From contig CAWEYO010000004.1 of the NCBI GenBank assembly GCA_963813315.1, positions 1 to 64,000 of the forward strand: a stretch of 64,000 nt of DNA, read 5' to 3'. Below, one piece after another: positions 10,783-19,645 of the stretch (within the stretch, counting starts at the first letter, position 1; every line of letters begins with the position of its first letter). The notes beneath the pieces are model-generated. The model was not told the DNA's origin and made no database searches. It saw only the letters and a list, made by a program, of their open reading frames with translations. The stretch comes from CAWEYO01 sp963813315. Lineage in GTDB: Bacteria > Pseudomonadota > Alphaproteobacteria > Rhizobiales > Rhizobiaceae. The position numbers and the translations under genes were made by a program.

Positions 10783-12167
10783 TCACGCCGGTGTTGGTTC
10801 CGGCATCGGGATGAGCTTTGCGAGTTTCCGGAGGTTCTGGGCGGCGGCTGCGAGGTGGAACTCGTCGCGGGCGCCGTTCGGTCCTCGTAGTCGCAGCCGA
10901 TCGAGCTTCAGGATGCGTTTGAGGTGGGCGAACAGCATCTCGACCTTCTTCCGCTCACGGCGCGAGGTGACATAGGCGTCGGTGGCGGCGATGTCGCGGG
11001 CCATGTCGCGAGCACCCTCGTGGATCGAGCGCAGGATCTTGCGGGCGGGCGCGTTCGGACAGCACCGGGGCTTCAGCGAACAGCCGTCGCAGTCGAGCTT
11101 GCTGGCGCGATAGCGCATCATGCCGTTCTCATCGACGAGAGGGCGCGGCATCCGATAGGCCTTTTGCCGTTGCCTGAGTTCCTTCCCGGCAGGGCAGATA
11201 TAGGCATCGGCCTTGTGATCGTAGCTGAAGTCTGCCCGTTCGAAGGTCCCGTCGCGGCGCTCGGAGTTGTCGAAGACCGGGATGTGCGGCTCGATCCCGC
11301 GCTCATGAACCAGCCAGGCGAGCATCTCGGCCGAGCCGTAGGCGCTGTCGGCGGCCAGTCGCTCGGGATAGAGGCCGAAGCGGTCCTGGGTGCGCTCGAT
11401 CATGGTGCGCGCAGCGCCGACTTCCGCCTGGCGGATGGCGCGGCTGGCTCGACATCGACGATGACCGCATGGTCGAGATCGATCAGGTAGTTGGCGGCGT
11501 AGGCGAAGAAGGCATGGCCCTTCAGCGCTCCCGTCCACTGTGCTGCAGGGTCCGACTTCGAGACGAACTTCGGCTTCACCTCGCTGGCTGCACCCCAGGC
11601 CGCGTCATCCAGCGTGTCGAGGTACTCTTTGACCGAACGGCGTGTCGCCGCCATCGTCTCCCAGTCCACCTCTTCCGATCCTTCCGCCGAGCGCTGCTTG
11701 TTCGCATCCGCCCTGATCAGGCTGGCGTCTGCCGCGAAGCCGTCGCCGCCGACAAGCCCTTCGGCCATGCAGCGCCGCACCGTCGTCTCGAACAACTCGC
11801 GCAGAAGATCACTATCGCGGAAGCGGCCGTGGCGGTTCTTCGAGAAGGTCGAGTGATCCGGCACATCGCCTTCCAGGCCGAGCCTGCAGAACCAGCGATA
11901 GGCCAGATTGAGATGCACCTCCTCGCAAAGCCGGCGCTCCGAGCGGATGCCGAAGCAGTAGCCGATGATCAGCATCCGGATCATCAGTTCCGGGTCGATC
12001 GAGGGGCGCCCGATCTCGCTGTAGAAGGGCCGCAGATGTGTGCGGATGACTGACAGATCGACGAATCGGTCGATCGAGCGAAGCAGGTGGTCGGACGGTA
12101 CGTGACGGTTCAGGTTGAACTCGTAGAACAGCGCCTCCTGCATCACCGTCCGTTCGCCCATCATCAA
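10783..12167 (-). mobile_element. IS1182-family transposase, frameshifted
   Basis: The N-terminal frame (from ATG 12167, MMMGERTVMQEALFYEFNLN) shows the DUF772-like domain SDHLLRSIDRFVDLSVIR and DHSTFSKNR. The C-terminal frame contains the rest of the DDE domain, a Cys-rich insert (CDGCSLKPRCCP) and the typical ending VEMLFAHLKRILKLDRLRLRGPNGARDEF. The frame changes near 11,430, in the segment VDVEP/SRAIRQAEVGAART, where one base seems to be missing. Repaired length about 461 residues, normal for IS1182 relatives. The element sits between the sugar operon and a string of gene remnants and is likely immobile. Confidence 0.85.
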
Positions 12168-12511
12168 CTCAATCTCCCTCTACAAGGAGACTGAATCAGG
12201 ACTTTACATCCCCAGCAACTCCGCCTTTTTCAACAAAATCCGCCATATCCGGTCATCGGACGCCGACACCGGGAATGTTGCCTTCTGGCGCGAACACGAC
12301 TTGTTGAACGCGAAGGTCTGATCCGTCTCAGAATTTCCTGGCCGCAACGCCGGCGACAACGGAGCTGTCCACGAGTGGGCGATGTTCAAACGGCGCACGC
12401 TTCGCGCATAGCAACTCCGCGTCCTGGAACAAGTGGAAACGGGAAGCGTTGGATTCGCTGCGTTCGCTATGGCCGAAGCTGCTGCCCGCAATTTCGCCAT
12501 CAATCCAGCGA
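12168..12511. other. Remnant-containing gap, no supportable gene
   Basis: Holds the right end of the IS1182-type element (likely near 12,200-12,240, where an AT-rich stretch follows the transposase start) and then unrecognisable coding-like sequence running into the oxidoreductase remnant. No intact reading frame with a ribosome-binding site was seen. Confidence 0.35.
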
Positions 12512-12790
12512 GGTCTCCATGAGTTCGGCGGAACCGGTTTTCTCGGCCGCCGCGTTGTTCGGCATCTCCGCAACGGCGAGTTCTCCGTCCGGATTGCATC
12601 AAGACATCCGGAACGGGGCAAGAAATTGTTTGGCTCTGATAATCCGCTGCTTCAATCAGTCGACGCCAACATTCACGATGAGCGGTCGGTCGCCGATGCA
12701 CTTGCTGGCGTTTACGGTGTGGTAAATGCGGTCAGTCTTTATGTCGAACACGGACGGGAAACCTTTCATTCCGTGCACGTCGAGTCGGCC
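12512..12790 (+). pseudogene. Remnant of an NAD(P)-binding NmrA/NDUFA9-like protein
   Basis: A fragment of about 90 residues reading FGGTGFLGRRVVRHLR then VRIASRHPERGKKLF and VDANIHDERSVADALAGVYGVVNAVSLYVEHG. This is the N-terminal Rossmann fold of the atypical short-chain dehydrogenase group that includes complex I NDUFA9-like proteins: GGTGFLG is the dinucleotide-binding loop and VNAVSLY the following strand. The normal N-terminal beta strand is missing or disrupted, and after about HVESAQR the frame runs into unrelated sequence (the DNA-ligase tail). It is therefore a chimeric leftover, not a gene. Confidence 0.6.
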
Positions 12791-12797
12791 CAGCGGG

Positions 12798-13088
12798 GTC
12801 GCCAAGGACGAGCGCAACTTCGTCGGGTCTGCCGCCGTGGAGTTGACCCAGCTCACCCGCGACCTGTTCTGGCAGGCGGTCGCACTCCTGACCGACAAGA
12901 AGCGGCGCGACAGCAAGACCACCTGGCTGAAGCCTGGCCTCGTCGCTCGGGTCCGCTATCTCAAGGGCAGCAGCGGGCTCAGACACGCAACGGTGATGAG
13001 GTTGGAGACGGGACGGGCGCTGATGAAGCTCGTGGACGCGGTCGCCGGAAAAAGCCTGAAGCCGAAGAAGGGCAAGGAACCCGCATAA
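12798..13088 (+). pseudogene. C-terminal fragment of an ATP-dependent DNA ligase-like protein (copy 1)
   Basis: About 96 residues ending in a Lys-rich tail. The stretch VGSAAVELTQLTRD, then TTWLKPGLVARVRYLKG and SSGLRHATVMRL, resembles the end of the OB-fold of bacterial ATP-dependent DNA ligases (W-x-K-P-x-L-V-x-x-V and LRHAT motifs). No adenylation domain is present, so it cannot be a ligase. A more degraded relative with the same GSSGLRHATVM core lies at 23,549-23,744, also followed by a small minus-strand gene and a shared upstream repeat. Whether this short form is expressed is unclear. Confidence 0.45.
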
Positions 13089-13152
13089 GAAGGACGTGAC
13101 AATGGCACAGAGAGAAAAGCACGATAAATCACGAAAGCGGAAACCGGACGAG

Positions 13153-13491
13153 TCAGACCAACCCAATCGGCCTGTCCGCGACGTTCAGGAAGATCCTGCG
13201 CCTAACCCCGACGATGACAGCCAAAGGCAGAAGTCGCTGCCGGCGACCATCGATGAACCATGAAACGGGCTGTAGCCGCCAGTTTGCCCTCTCGGTGACC
13301 TTCCTTATCCTGTCCGCTAGCCGTACCCAGACGGGCAGACGCTCCGGTGCTGACCAGGCAATGCCACGCACCTCAGCCTTGACGGCGAGCCCGTCGAGAT
13401 CGCGCAGGCGGGTGCTAACATATTCCGCGCAGCCGCAGCCTTCGAGCGCGACCTTTTCGTAATAAAACCGCTCGAAGCTGTCCCGGCGCAT
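13153..13491 (-). CDS. Small hypothetical protein
   Basis: 112 residues from the ATG at 13491, which follows a perfect AGGAGG ribosome-binding site; that site decides the start over a longer upstream reading. The N-terminal half (MRRDSFERFYYEKVALEGCGCAEYV) looks protein-like; the C-terminal third is Arg-rich and may be out of frame. No family recognised. Its upstream region, with a TATGAT-type -10 box (minus strand), is shared with the unrelated small gene at 23,749-24,009, suggesting that a promoter segment was copied to both places. Confidence 0.45.
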   Translation of the reverse strand: MRRDSFERFYYEKVALEGCGCAEYVSTRLRDLDGLAVKAEVRGIAWSAPERLPVWVRLADRIRKVTERANWRLQPVSWFIDGRRQRLLPLAVIVGVRRRIFLNVADRPIGLV

Positions 13492-13505
13492 GTCGCCCTC
13501 CTGGG

Positions 13506-13600
13506 GTCGATCATAACACGTTTTCTGGATACGTGACGGACTACGACAGGCGGGCGGGGCAGTGTCGCTGTTCAGCCCGTGGCTTACCCACCCCAACCCC
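13506..13600. repeat. Duplicated promoter-containing segment, copy 1
   Basis: About 95 bases that recur at 24013-24106 in the same orientation. Shared blocks are CGATCATAACACGTTTTCT (13508 onward), GGACTACGAC, and GTTCAGCCCGTGGCTTACCC. On the minus strand the first block includes TATGAT, a plausible -10 box for the adjacent small gene in both copies. Confidence 0.75.
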
Positions 13601-13791
13601 ATGTGCGGGCTGGCATAGGGGAAGCTGCGCCACGAGCTGTCTATTGTCCCGCACAAGCGAACGTCGCTTCGCGCCACGAAAGCGGCGTAGATAACGGGTT
13701 GGGATAGTAGAAAATCCACGCCGCACAACTTGAACCTGTGCAAAGTTGTCGCACGATGGATACAGGCTACGTTGCTCGCAAAGCATTGCGC

Positions 13792-13836
13792 TTGAAGAAC
13801 CCGCTTTTTCTGGTATACATCAGCAATTCTGATATG
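13792..13836 (+). promoter_or_regulatory. Promoter and probable operator of the ArsR-like regulator gene
   Basis: TTGAAG (13792-13797) and TATACA (13814-13819) are 16 bases apart, a good housekeeping promoter. The segment GTATACATCAGCAATTCTGATA, overlapping the -10 box, matches the reverse complement of the motif at 16535-16558 and resembles that at 14896-14939. This suggests autoregulation by the encoded repressor. Inferred by eye only. Confidence 0.5.
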
Positions 13837-13862
13837 GTCACCAAGCGCGACCTGGACACACC

Positions 13863-14825
13863 ATGGACCTTCCGCTCAAGAACAATCGTAATTTTCTGAC
13901 GATCAGCGCCACGGATGGGCTGGAGGTGCTGAAGGGCCTTTCTTCCCCCGTCAGGATCAGTATCCTTAAGCTTCTGCATTCGCGCGGGCCGCTCAATGTC
14001 AACGAAATCAGCGAGGCGCTTTCCCTACCGCAGTCGACGGTCGCGACGAACGTACAGGTGCTCGAAAGCTGCGACCTGATCCGCACCGAGACGGCGAAGG
14101 CGACGAAGGGCCAGCAGAAACTCTGCGCGGCGCGCTTCGACGAGATCGTGCTGCGCTTCGACGACTACGACGTGAAAACCAGGTCGAATGTGATCGAGCT
14201 CTCGATGCCGCTTGGCCTCTATACGAACTGCGCCGTGTCTCCACCCTGCGGCCTCTGTTCGAGCGAGGCTGTCATCGGCCTCCTCGATGTGCCCGACTTC
14301 TTTCTCGACCCGGATAGGATGAACGCGGGGTTAATCTGGTTCGAGCGCGGCCATGTCGAATACAAGTTCCCGAACAATGCGAAGGTCCTGCAGGCCGAGA
14401 TAGAGGCGCTGGAGTTCAGCATGGAGCTTTCCTCTGAAGTGCCGGGGACGAATGCCAACTGGCCGTCGGACGTGAGCATCTGGGTCAATGACGTGCAGGT
14501 CGGGACCTGGACCTCACCCGGCGATTTCGGCGACAAGCGCGGCATTTACACACCCCGCTGGTGGAAGCTCGAGGGTTCGCAGTATGGTCACCTGAAGACC
14601 TGGAAGATCACCGACGCCGGCACCTTCCTCGACGGCGAGAGAACGTCGGACGCGACGCTCGAAGAACTTCACCTTGCCGAGCATCATTCGATCCGGCTGC
14701 GGGTCGGCATCGACGACCATGCCGAGCATCCGGGCGGCGTCAACATCTTCGGCAAGGGTTTCGGCAACCATGACCAGGACATCATCCTGCGCCTGCATAT
14801 TCGGCCGGACCCCGAACGCGGCTAA
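13863..14825 (+). CDS. ArsR-like winged-helix transcriptional regulator with large C-terminal domain
   Basis: 320 residues. Residues about 20-100 form an ArsR-type winged helix (LKGLSSPVRISILKLLHSRGPLNVNEISEALSL, recognition helix SLPQSTVATNVQVLESCDLI). The remaining 200+ residues are far longer than in classical metal-sensing ArsR proteins and include a Cys cluster (CAVSPPCGLC), then a Trp/Gly-rich, beta-sandwich-like part (NDVQVGTWTSPGDFGD, TPRWWKLEGSQYG), which may bind a ligand such as a sugar. It directly precedes the arabinofuranosidase gene and transporter operon, and likely represses both and itself. The family is known from sugar loci in related bacteria; the ligand is inferred. Confidence 0.8.
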   Translation: MDLPLKNNRNFLTISATDGLEVLKGLSSPVRISILKLLHSRGPLNVNEISEALSLPQSTVATNVQVLESCDLIRTETAKATKGQQKLCAARFDEIVLRFDDYDVKTRSNVIELSMPLGLYTNCAVSPPCGLCSSEAVIGLLDVPDFFLDPDRMNAGLIWFERGHVEYKFPNNAKVLQAEIEALEFSMELSSEVPGTNANWPSDVSIWVNDVQVGTWTSPGDFGDKRGIYTPRWWKLEGSQYGHLKTWKITDAGTFLDGERTSDATLEELHLAEHHSIRLRVGIDDHAEHPGGVNIFGKGFGNHDQDIILRLHIRPDPERG

Positions 14826-14895
14826 ACTTCTGCCTGAAGTCGGGGAACCGCATCGCCGCGAAATTAGACTGGTTGACTCACCCACCCGATCAGGA

Positions 14896-14939
14896 TCAGA
14901 TAATACAGATACATATCCGAAGATCTGATATGATCAGGG
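14896..14939 (+). promoter_or_regulatory. Operator-like motif upstream of the arabinofuranosidase gene
   Basis: Contains GATACATATCCGA (14908-14920), nearly identical to GATACATATCGGA at 16547-16559 before the transporter operon, followed by TCTGATATGATCAG, similar to the site before the regulator gene. Spacing to the ATG at 14948 is short, consistent with repression. Confidence 0.45.
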
Positions 14940-14947
14940 GAAAGGCG

Positions 14948-16456
14948 ATGAAGGCACGAGCCGCCGTCCACCGGGATTTTCGCGTCGGCCGGATCGACGA
15001 GCGCGTCTACGGCGCATTTCTGGAGCATCTCGGGCGCGCGATCTACACCGGGATCTACGAGCCCGGCCATCCGACAGCCGACGAACGCGGATTCCGCCGC
15101 GACGTGATCGAGCTGGTGCGCGAGCTGAACGTGCCGGTCACCCGCTATCCCGGCGGCAACTTCGTGTCCGCCTACAATTGGGAAGACGGTATCGGGCCGA
15201 AGGAAAGCCGACCGGTCGCTCTCGACTATGCCTGGCGCACCAAGGAAACCAACGAGGTCGGCATCGACGAATTCGCGGCCTGGTGCGAGGCGGCGGGTAC
15301 GGAGCTGATGCTCGCCGTCAATCTCGGCTCACGTGGCCTCGACGCGGCGCGCGGGCTTCTGGAATACTGCAATCACCCAAGCGGCAGCCGTTGGAGCGAC
15401 ATGCGCATCAAGAACGGCCGGCGCGAGCCCTATGACGTCCGTCTCTGGTGCCTCGGCAATGAGATGGACGGGCCGTGGCAGGTGGGCCACAAGACTGCCT
15501 ACGAGTATGGCAGGATCGCCAACGAGACGGCCAAGGCAATGAAAGCTTTCGATCCAACGCTGCAACTCGTGGCTTGCGGCAGCTCGCACAGCTTCATGCC
15601 GTCCTATCCGCAATGGGAGGCGGACGTCCTCGACGAGTGCTACGAGAATGTCGATTATCTGTCACTCCACATGTATTTCGAGAATTACGAGGACGACTAT
15701 CTCAATTTCCTCGCCAAGCCGGTGATCCTCGACCGCTACATCCAGACCGTCAGCGGCGTGATCGACTATGTGAAGGCAAAGAAGCGGTCCAAGAAGGACA
15801 TCCACATCTCCTTCGACGAATGGAACGTCTGGTACCACTCGCGCCGCCAGGACCACGACAATTTCAACAACTGGAATTGGCCGGTGGCACCGGCGCTGCT
15901 CGAGGAGGTCTACAATTTCGAGGATGTGCTGGTCGTCGGCTGCATCCTCAATACCTTCATCCGCCGCGCTGACCGGGTGCGAATCGCCTGCATCGCGCAG
16001 CTCGTCAACGCCATCGCCCCGATCACCACCGTGCGCGGCGGGCGCGCCTTCCGGCATACGATCTACTATCCGTATCTGTTCGCCTCGCGCTTCGGGCGTG
16101 GCGAAAGCCTGGCGGTCGCGGTCGACGCACCGTGCTACAACGCCAAGGCGGCCGACGATGTGCCTTATATCGACATCGCCGCTGTGCATGACCCGGCGGG
16201 CGGCACGCTCGCGTTGTTCATCGTCAGCAAGCATCCGAAAGAGGAAACCGAACTCGTGATCGACCTTGCCGGATTCGCGTCGGCGCGGGTGATCGAGCAT
16301 ATCCTCATCCATCATCCGGACCTGAAGGCGGTAAACAGTGCCGACGCGCCTGACGTGGTGAAGCCGTACGCGCAAAACGGTTCTGTGGTCGAGGACGGCC
16401 AACTGGCGTGCCGTCTGCGGCCGCGCTCCTACAACCTTATCCGGCTGTCCGTCTAG
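14948..16456 (+). CDS. abfA: Alpha-L-arabinofuranosidase, GH51
   Basis: 502 residues, the usual length for intracellular GH51 enzymes, which release terminal L-arabinofuranose from arabino-oligosaccharides. No signal peptide. Acid/base Glu is in LWCLGNEMDGPWQ (E172) and the nucleophile Glu in ISFDEWNVWYHSR (E291), both in the standard context; the N-terminal VYGAFLEHLGRAIYTGIYEP segment is also family-typical. I chose the ATG at 14948 (after GGGGAAAGG) over an ATG 15 bases upstream because the protein then begins as relatives do. The ABC transporter that follows probably imports its substrate, and the ArsR-like protein upstream probably controls it. Confidence 0.92.
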   Translation: MKARAAVHRDFRVGRIDERVYGAFLEHLGRAIYTGIYEPGHPTADERGFRRDVIELVRELNVPVTRYPGGNFVSAYNWEDGIGPKESRPVALDYAWRTKETNEVGIDEFAAWCEAAGTELMLAVNLGSRGLDAARGLLEYCNHPSGSRWSDMRIKNGRREPYDVRLWCLGNEMDGPWQVGHKTAYEYGRIANETAKAMKAFDPTLQLVACGSSHSFMPSYPQWEADVLDECYENVDYLSLHMYFENYEDDYLNFLAKPVILDRYIQTVSGVIDYVKAKKRSKKDIHISFDEWNVWYHSRRQDHDNFNNWNWPVAPALLEEVYNFEDVLVVGCILNTFIRRADRVRIACIAQLVNAIAPITTVRGGRAFRHTIYYPYLFASRFGRGESLAVAVDAPCYNAKAADDVPYIDIAAVHDPAGGTLALFIVSKHPKEETELVIDLAGFASARVIEHILIHHPDLKAVNSADAPDVVKPYAQNGSVVEDGQLACRLRPRSYNLIRLSV

Positions 16457-16534
16457 TATCGCCTGGCGGCGCGTGCCGTCCGAACCGGCCCAAATTTTGC
16501 GACATGGTCAAATCCGTGCGCAAAGGGACTTCCT

Positions 16535-16558
16535 ATCAGGAATTGCGATACATATCGG
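16535..16558 (+). promoter_or_regulatory. Operator-like motif upstream of the transporter operon
   Basis: ATCAGGAATTGCGATACATATC lines up with the reverse complement of the site overlapping the regulator's own promoter (ATCAGAATTGCTGATGTATAC) with one gap and a few mismatches, and shares GATACATATC with the site before the arabinofuranosidase gene. It lies about 95 bases before the binding-protein start. Confidence 0.45.
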
Positions 16559-16652
16559 ACTTCTATTGACCGGCCTCAGCCAGCGGGTTAGCTTTCTTCC
16601 CCAACGACAAAAAGCCATTCACCATCGATGCGACTGGCATAGGGAGGAAGCG

Positions 16653-18542
16653 ATGCGCATCATGCGAGCCTTGGCCTTCATCGCAAGCGCTTGGTTGGTA
16701 GCAACATCCGCGCTTGCTCAGGGTATTTCCAACCTGCCACGCGAAGAGACCATCATCATCGAGAACCCGCAAGGCACGATCACCAACCCGCCCTGGTTCA
16801 ACATCTGGATGGTCGCCCGCGGCGGCAATTCGACCGGCTTGCAGCAGCTCGGAATGGATACGCTCTGGTACATCGATCCCGACGCCGGGATTGACGGCGT
16901 GTGGGACAACTCGCTCGCTGCCGACAAGCCGCAGTACAACGCCGATTTCACCGAGATGACGGTCAAGCTCCGAGACGGCATCTTCTGGAGCGACGGTGTG
17001 GAGTTCACAGCCGACGACGTCGTCTACACAGTCGAAACGCAGATGAAGAACCCTGGCATGATCTGGGGGCCAGTCTTCTCTGCGAGTGTCGACACGGTGA
17101 CGGCGCCGGACAAGCGCACGGTGGTTTTCAAGCTGAAGCGACCCAACTCCCGCTTCCATGCCACTTTCACGGTGCGCTGGAACGCTGCCTGGATCATGCC
17201 GAAACACGTGTTCGAAAAGGTCGAGGACCCGACCAAATTCGACTTCAACCCGCCCGTTACGATCGGCCCGTACAAGCTTCACAGCTTCGACCCGAACGGC
17301 AAATGGTACATCTGGGAGAAGCGCGAGGACTGGCAGCGCACCTCGCTTGCCCGTTTTGGCGAGCCCGGCCCGAAATACGCCGCCTATATCGACCCGGGTC
17401 CACCGGACAAACGAGTGATTCTGCAGCTCAATCACCAGCTTGATATTATCCACGATACTTCGCCGGAAGGTGTGTTTACGCTGGTCAAGCAGTCACCGAC
17501 TTCGCAGGGCTGGTTCAAGGGCTTCCCTTTTGCCCATCCCGACCCGACATTGCCGGCCGTCATTTTCAACCACCAGGTCAAGCCTTTCGACAACGCCGAC
17601 GTGCGCTGGGCGCTCGCGCTCCTGATCGACATCAAGGCGGTGTCGATGGCCTCCTACCGCGGTGCCGCGACGATCTCGGCGATCGGCGTGCCTCCGACCG
17701 GGCTCTACGGCGAATATTATTTCGACCCGCTGGAGAAGTGGCTCACCGATTTCGAGATCGACACCGGCAAGGGAAAGTACAAGCCGTACGACCCGACGGT
17801 TGGCCAGCAGATCGCGGAAATGCTCCGGCCGTCTATGGGCGAGCAGATCCCGACCGATCCGAAGGAGATCGCGAAAGCGATCGGCCGCGGCTGGTGGAAG
17901 CCTGATCCGGAGGCCGCGACCCAGCTTCTTGAGCGCGCCGGCTTCACCAAGCAGGGCGAGCAGTGGCTCAAGCCGGACGGCACGCCTTTCTCGATCACGC
18001 TTCTGGTCGAGGGCGACCAGCGGCCGGTCATGACCCGCGCTGGCACCATGATCGTGCAGCAATGGCGCCAGTTCGGCATTGACGCCAAGACGCAGGCCTA
18101 TCCCTCCGACTTCTTCCCGCGCGTCGAATCCGGGGACTTCGAGGCCGCGATCGCCTGGAGCGTGGAGACCTGGGGCGGCCATCCCGACCTGTCATTCTTC
18201 CTCGACAGCTGGCATTCGGAATTCCTGAAGCCGCGCGGCGAGCGGCAGCCGCCGCGCAACCGCCAGCGCTGGAAGAATGCCGAGCTCGACAAGATCATCG
18301 AACAGATCCGCACGATCGATTTCGACGATCCGAAGGTGCAGGAGCTCGGCCAGGAATACATCAAGCTCGCGGTTAGGGAGATGCCGACCATCCCGCTGAT
18401 GTCCTATAACGTGTTCACGATGATGGATACGACCTACTGGACGGGCTACCCGAGCGCGGACAATCCTTATACGAACCCGGTTCCGAACTGGGCGAACACC
18501 AAGTACATGTTCGTCAAGCTGAAGCCGGCCAAGACCCAATAG
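16653..18542 (+). CDS. Periplasmic solute-binding protein, family 5 (oligopeptide/oligosaccharide type)
   Basis: 629 residues from the ATG at 16653, which follows AGGGAGGA and starts a signal peptide ending near ATSALAQ. Family 5 features: an initial domain with LRDGIFWSDGVEFTADDVVYTVE, then FKLKRPNSRF, and a late DYPS/FFPRVESGDFEAAIAWSVETWGG region. Family 5 proteins bind peptides but in rhizobia also plant-derived oligosaccharides and opine-like compounds. Here the adjacent GH51 gene suggests arabino-oligosaccharides. First gene of a five-gene operon; a hairpin after its stop may raise its level relative to the permeases. Confidence 0.88.
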   Translation: MRIMRALAFIASAWLVATSALAQGISNLPREETIIIENPQGTITNPPWFNIWMVARGGNSTGLQQLGMDTLWYIDPDAGIDGVWDNSLAADKPQYNADFTEMTVKLRDGIFWSDGVEFTADDVVYTVETQMKNPGMIWGPVFSASVDTVTAPDKRTVVFKLKRPNSRFHATFTVRWNAAWIMPKHVFEKVEDPTKFDFNPPVTIGPYKLHSFDPNGKWYIWEKREDWQRTSLARFGEPGPKYAAYIDPGPPDKRVILQLNHQLDIIHDTSPEGVFTLVKQSPTSQGWFKGFPFAHPDPTLPAVIFNHQVKPFDNADVRWALALLIDIKAVSMASYRGAATISAIGVPPTGLYGEYYFDPLEKWLTDFEIDTGKGKYKPYDPTVGQQIAEMLRPSMGEQIPTDPKEIAKAIGRGWWKPDPEAATQLLERAGFTKQGEQWLKPDGTPFSITLLVEGDQRPVMTRAGTMIVQQWRQFGIDAKTQAYPSDFFPRVESGDFEAAIAWSVETWGGHPDLSFFLDSWHSEFLKPRGERQPPRNRQRWKNAELDKIIEQIRTIDFDDPKVQELGQEYIKLAVREMPTIPLMSYNVFTMMDTTYWTGYPSADNPYTNPVPNWANTKYMFVKLKPAKTQ

Positions 18543-18554
18543 CGGACGGGCGGA

Positions 18555-18586
18555 GAGCGAGGCGGCGGCGAGACCCCGCCTCGCTC
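18555..18586 (+). terminator. Intercistronic hairpin after the binding-protein gene
   Basis: GAGCGAGGCGG (18555-18565) pairs perfectly with CCGCCTCGCTC (18576-18586) around a 10-base loop. There is no T-run, and the permease genes continue in the same direction, so it more likely stabilises the upstream mRNA or partially attenuates transcription than ends it. Confidence 0.55.
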
Positions 18587-18639
18587 GTGGGCGGTGCAGG
18601 GTTAGATGGAATGACGCAAGCCGCGGCACGATCGAAGCG

Positions 18640-19641
18640 ATGAGGACGTACGCGCTCTATCTCGCCAGACGCTTCGCGCAGTTCATCCTGGTCGTCTTCA
18701 TCGGCATCAACGTCGCTTATCTCATCACCCACCTCACCCCGATCGATCCGGTCGAACAGGCAATCAGCTCCGTCACCATGTTCGGCCAATCGAGCCCCGA
18801 GATGGTCGAGGTGATGCGCAAGACGCTGCGCGAGCTCTACGGCCTGGAAGGCTCGGCCTGGGAGCAATATGCCACCTTCTGGAGGCGCATGGCGACCGGC
18901 GATTTCGGGCCGTCGCTCTCTGCATTCCCGACGCCGGTCTCGACCCTCATCTGGCAGGCGCTGCCATGGACTGTCGGCCTGCTCGTCTGCTCGACGCTGA
19001 TCGCCTGGCTGGTCGGCAATTTCCTGGGCGGCCTCGCCGGCTACTACCGCAAGAACACCCTGCTCAAGGCCTTGGGCATCCTGGCAATGAGCCTGCAGCC
19101 GATCCCCTATTACATCGTCGCGTTCATCCTCCTCGTCGTTTTCGGCTTCCTTTGGCCGGTCCTGCCGATCAGCGGCGGCGCCGAGATGAACATCGACCGG
19201 CAGGGCTTCGCCTTCGCCGCCAGCGTCGTCTGGCATTCCATCCTGCCCGCGCTGTCGCTCGTGCTCGTCGGGGTCGGCGCGTGGTTCATCGGCATGCGCT
19301 CTCTGGTTTCGAACATCGTGACCGAGGACTACGTTACCTATGCCGAGCTCGGCGGCGTCGACCGCCGCCGCATCCTGTTTTCCTACGTTATGCGCAATGC
19401 GCTATCGCCGCAGGTGACCGGGCTGGCTTTGTCGCTCGGCGCGATCTTCAACGGCGCGATCATCACCGAGGTCGTGTTCGGTTATCCCGGCCTCGGCACG
19501 CTGCTGGTCCGGGCCGTGAACGCCGGAGACTACAGCTTGGTGCTCGGCATCACCTCCGTGTCGATCATCGCGGTGGCGGCGGCGATCCTGGTCATCGACA
19601 TCGTCTATCCGTTGCTTGACCCCCGTGTGGTGCAGAGTTGA
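18640..19641 (+). CDS. ABC transporter permease, DppB/OppB family
   Basis: 333-residue inner-membrane protein with the N-terminal RRFAQFILVVFIGINVAYLITH segment typical of DppB-like permeases, about six membrane segments, and an EAA-like cytoplasmic loop near RRRILFSYVMRNALSPQVTG. The end (IDIVYPLLDPRVVQS) is canonical (family: YxxLDPRV). It pairs with the DppC-like gene five bases downstream, so the two form the heterodimeric channel for the family 5 binding protein upstream. Confidence 0.93.
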   Translation: MRTYALYLARRFAQFILVVFIGINVAYLITHLTPIDPVEQAISSVTMFGQSSPEMVEVMRKTLRELYGLEGSAWEQYATFWRRMATGDFGPSLSAFPTPVSTLIWQALPWTVGLLVCSTLIAWLVGNFLGGLAGYYRKNTLLKALGILAMSLQPIPYYIVAFILLVVFGFLWPVLPISGGAEMNIDRQGFAFAASVVWHSILPALSLVLVGVGAWFIGMRSLVSNIVTEDYVTYAELGGVDRRRILFSYVMRNALSPQVTGLALSLGAIFNGAIITEVVFGYPGLGTLLVRAVNAGDYSLVLGITSVSIIAVAAAILVIDIVYPLLDPRVVQS

Positions 19642-19645
19642 GGCC

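Noticed and set aside
10700..12250. Terminal inverted repeats of the IS1182-type element
   Set aside because: Candidate ends on both sides share only scattered bases by eye; no convincing pair, so no IS boundary is claimed.
12204..12701. Minus-strand frames of 165 and 97 residues
   Set aside because: Overlap the oxidoreductase remnant on the other strand, which has a recognisable GGTGFLG motif; no protein-like pattern themselves.
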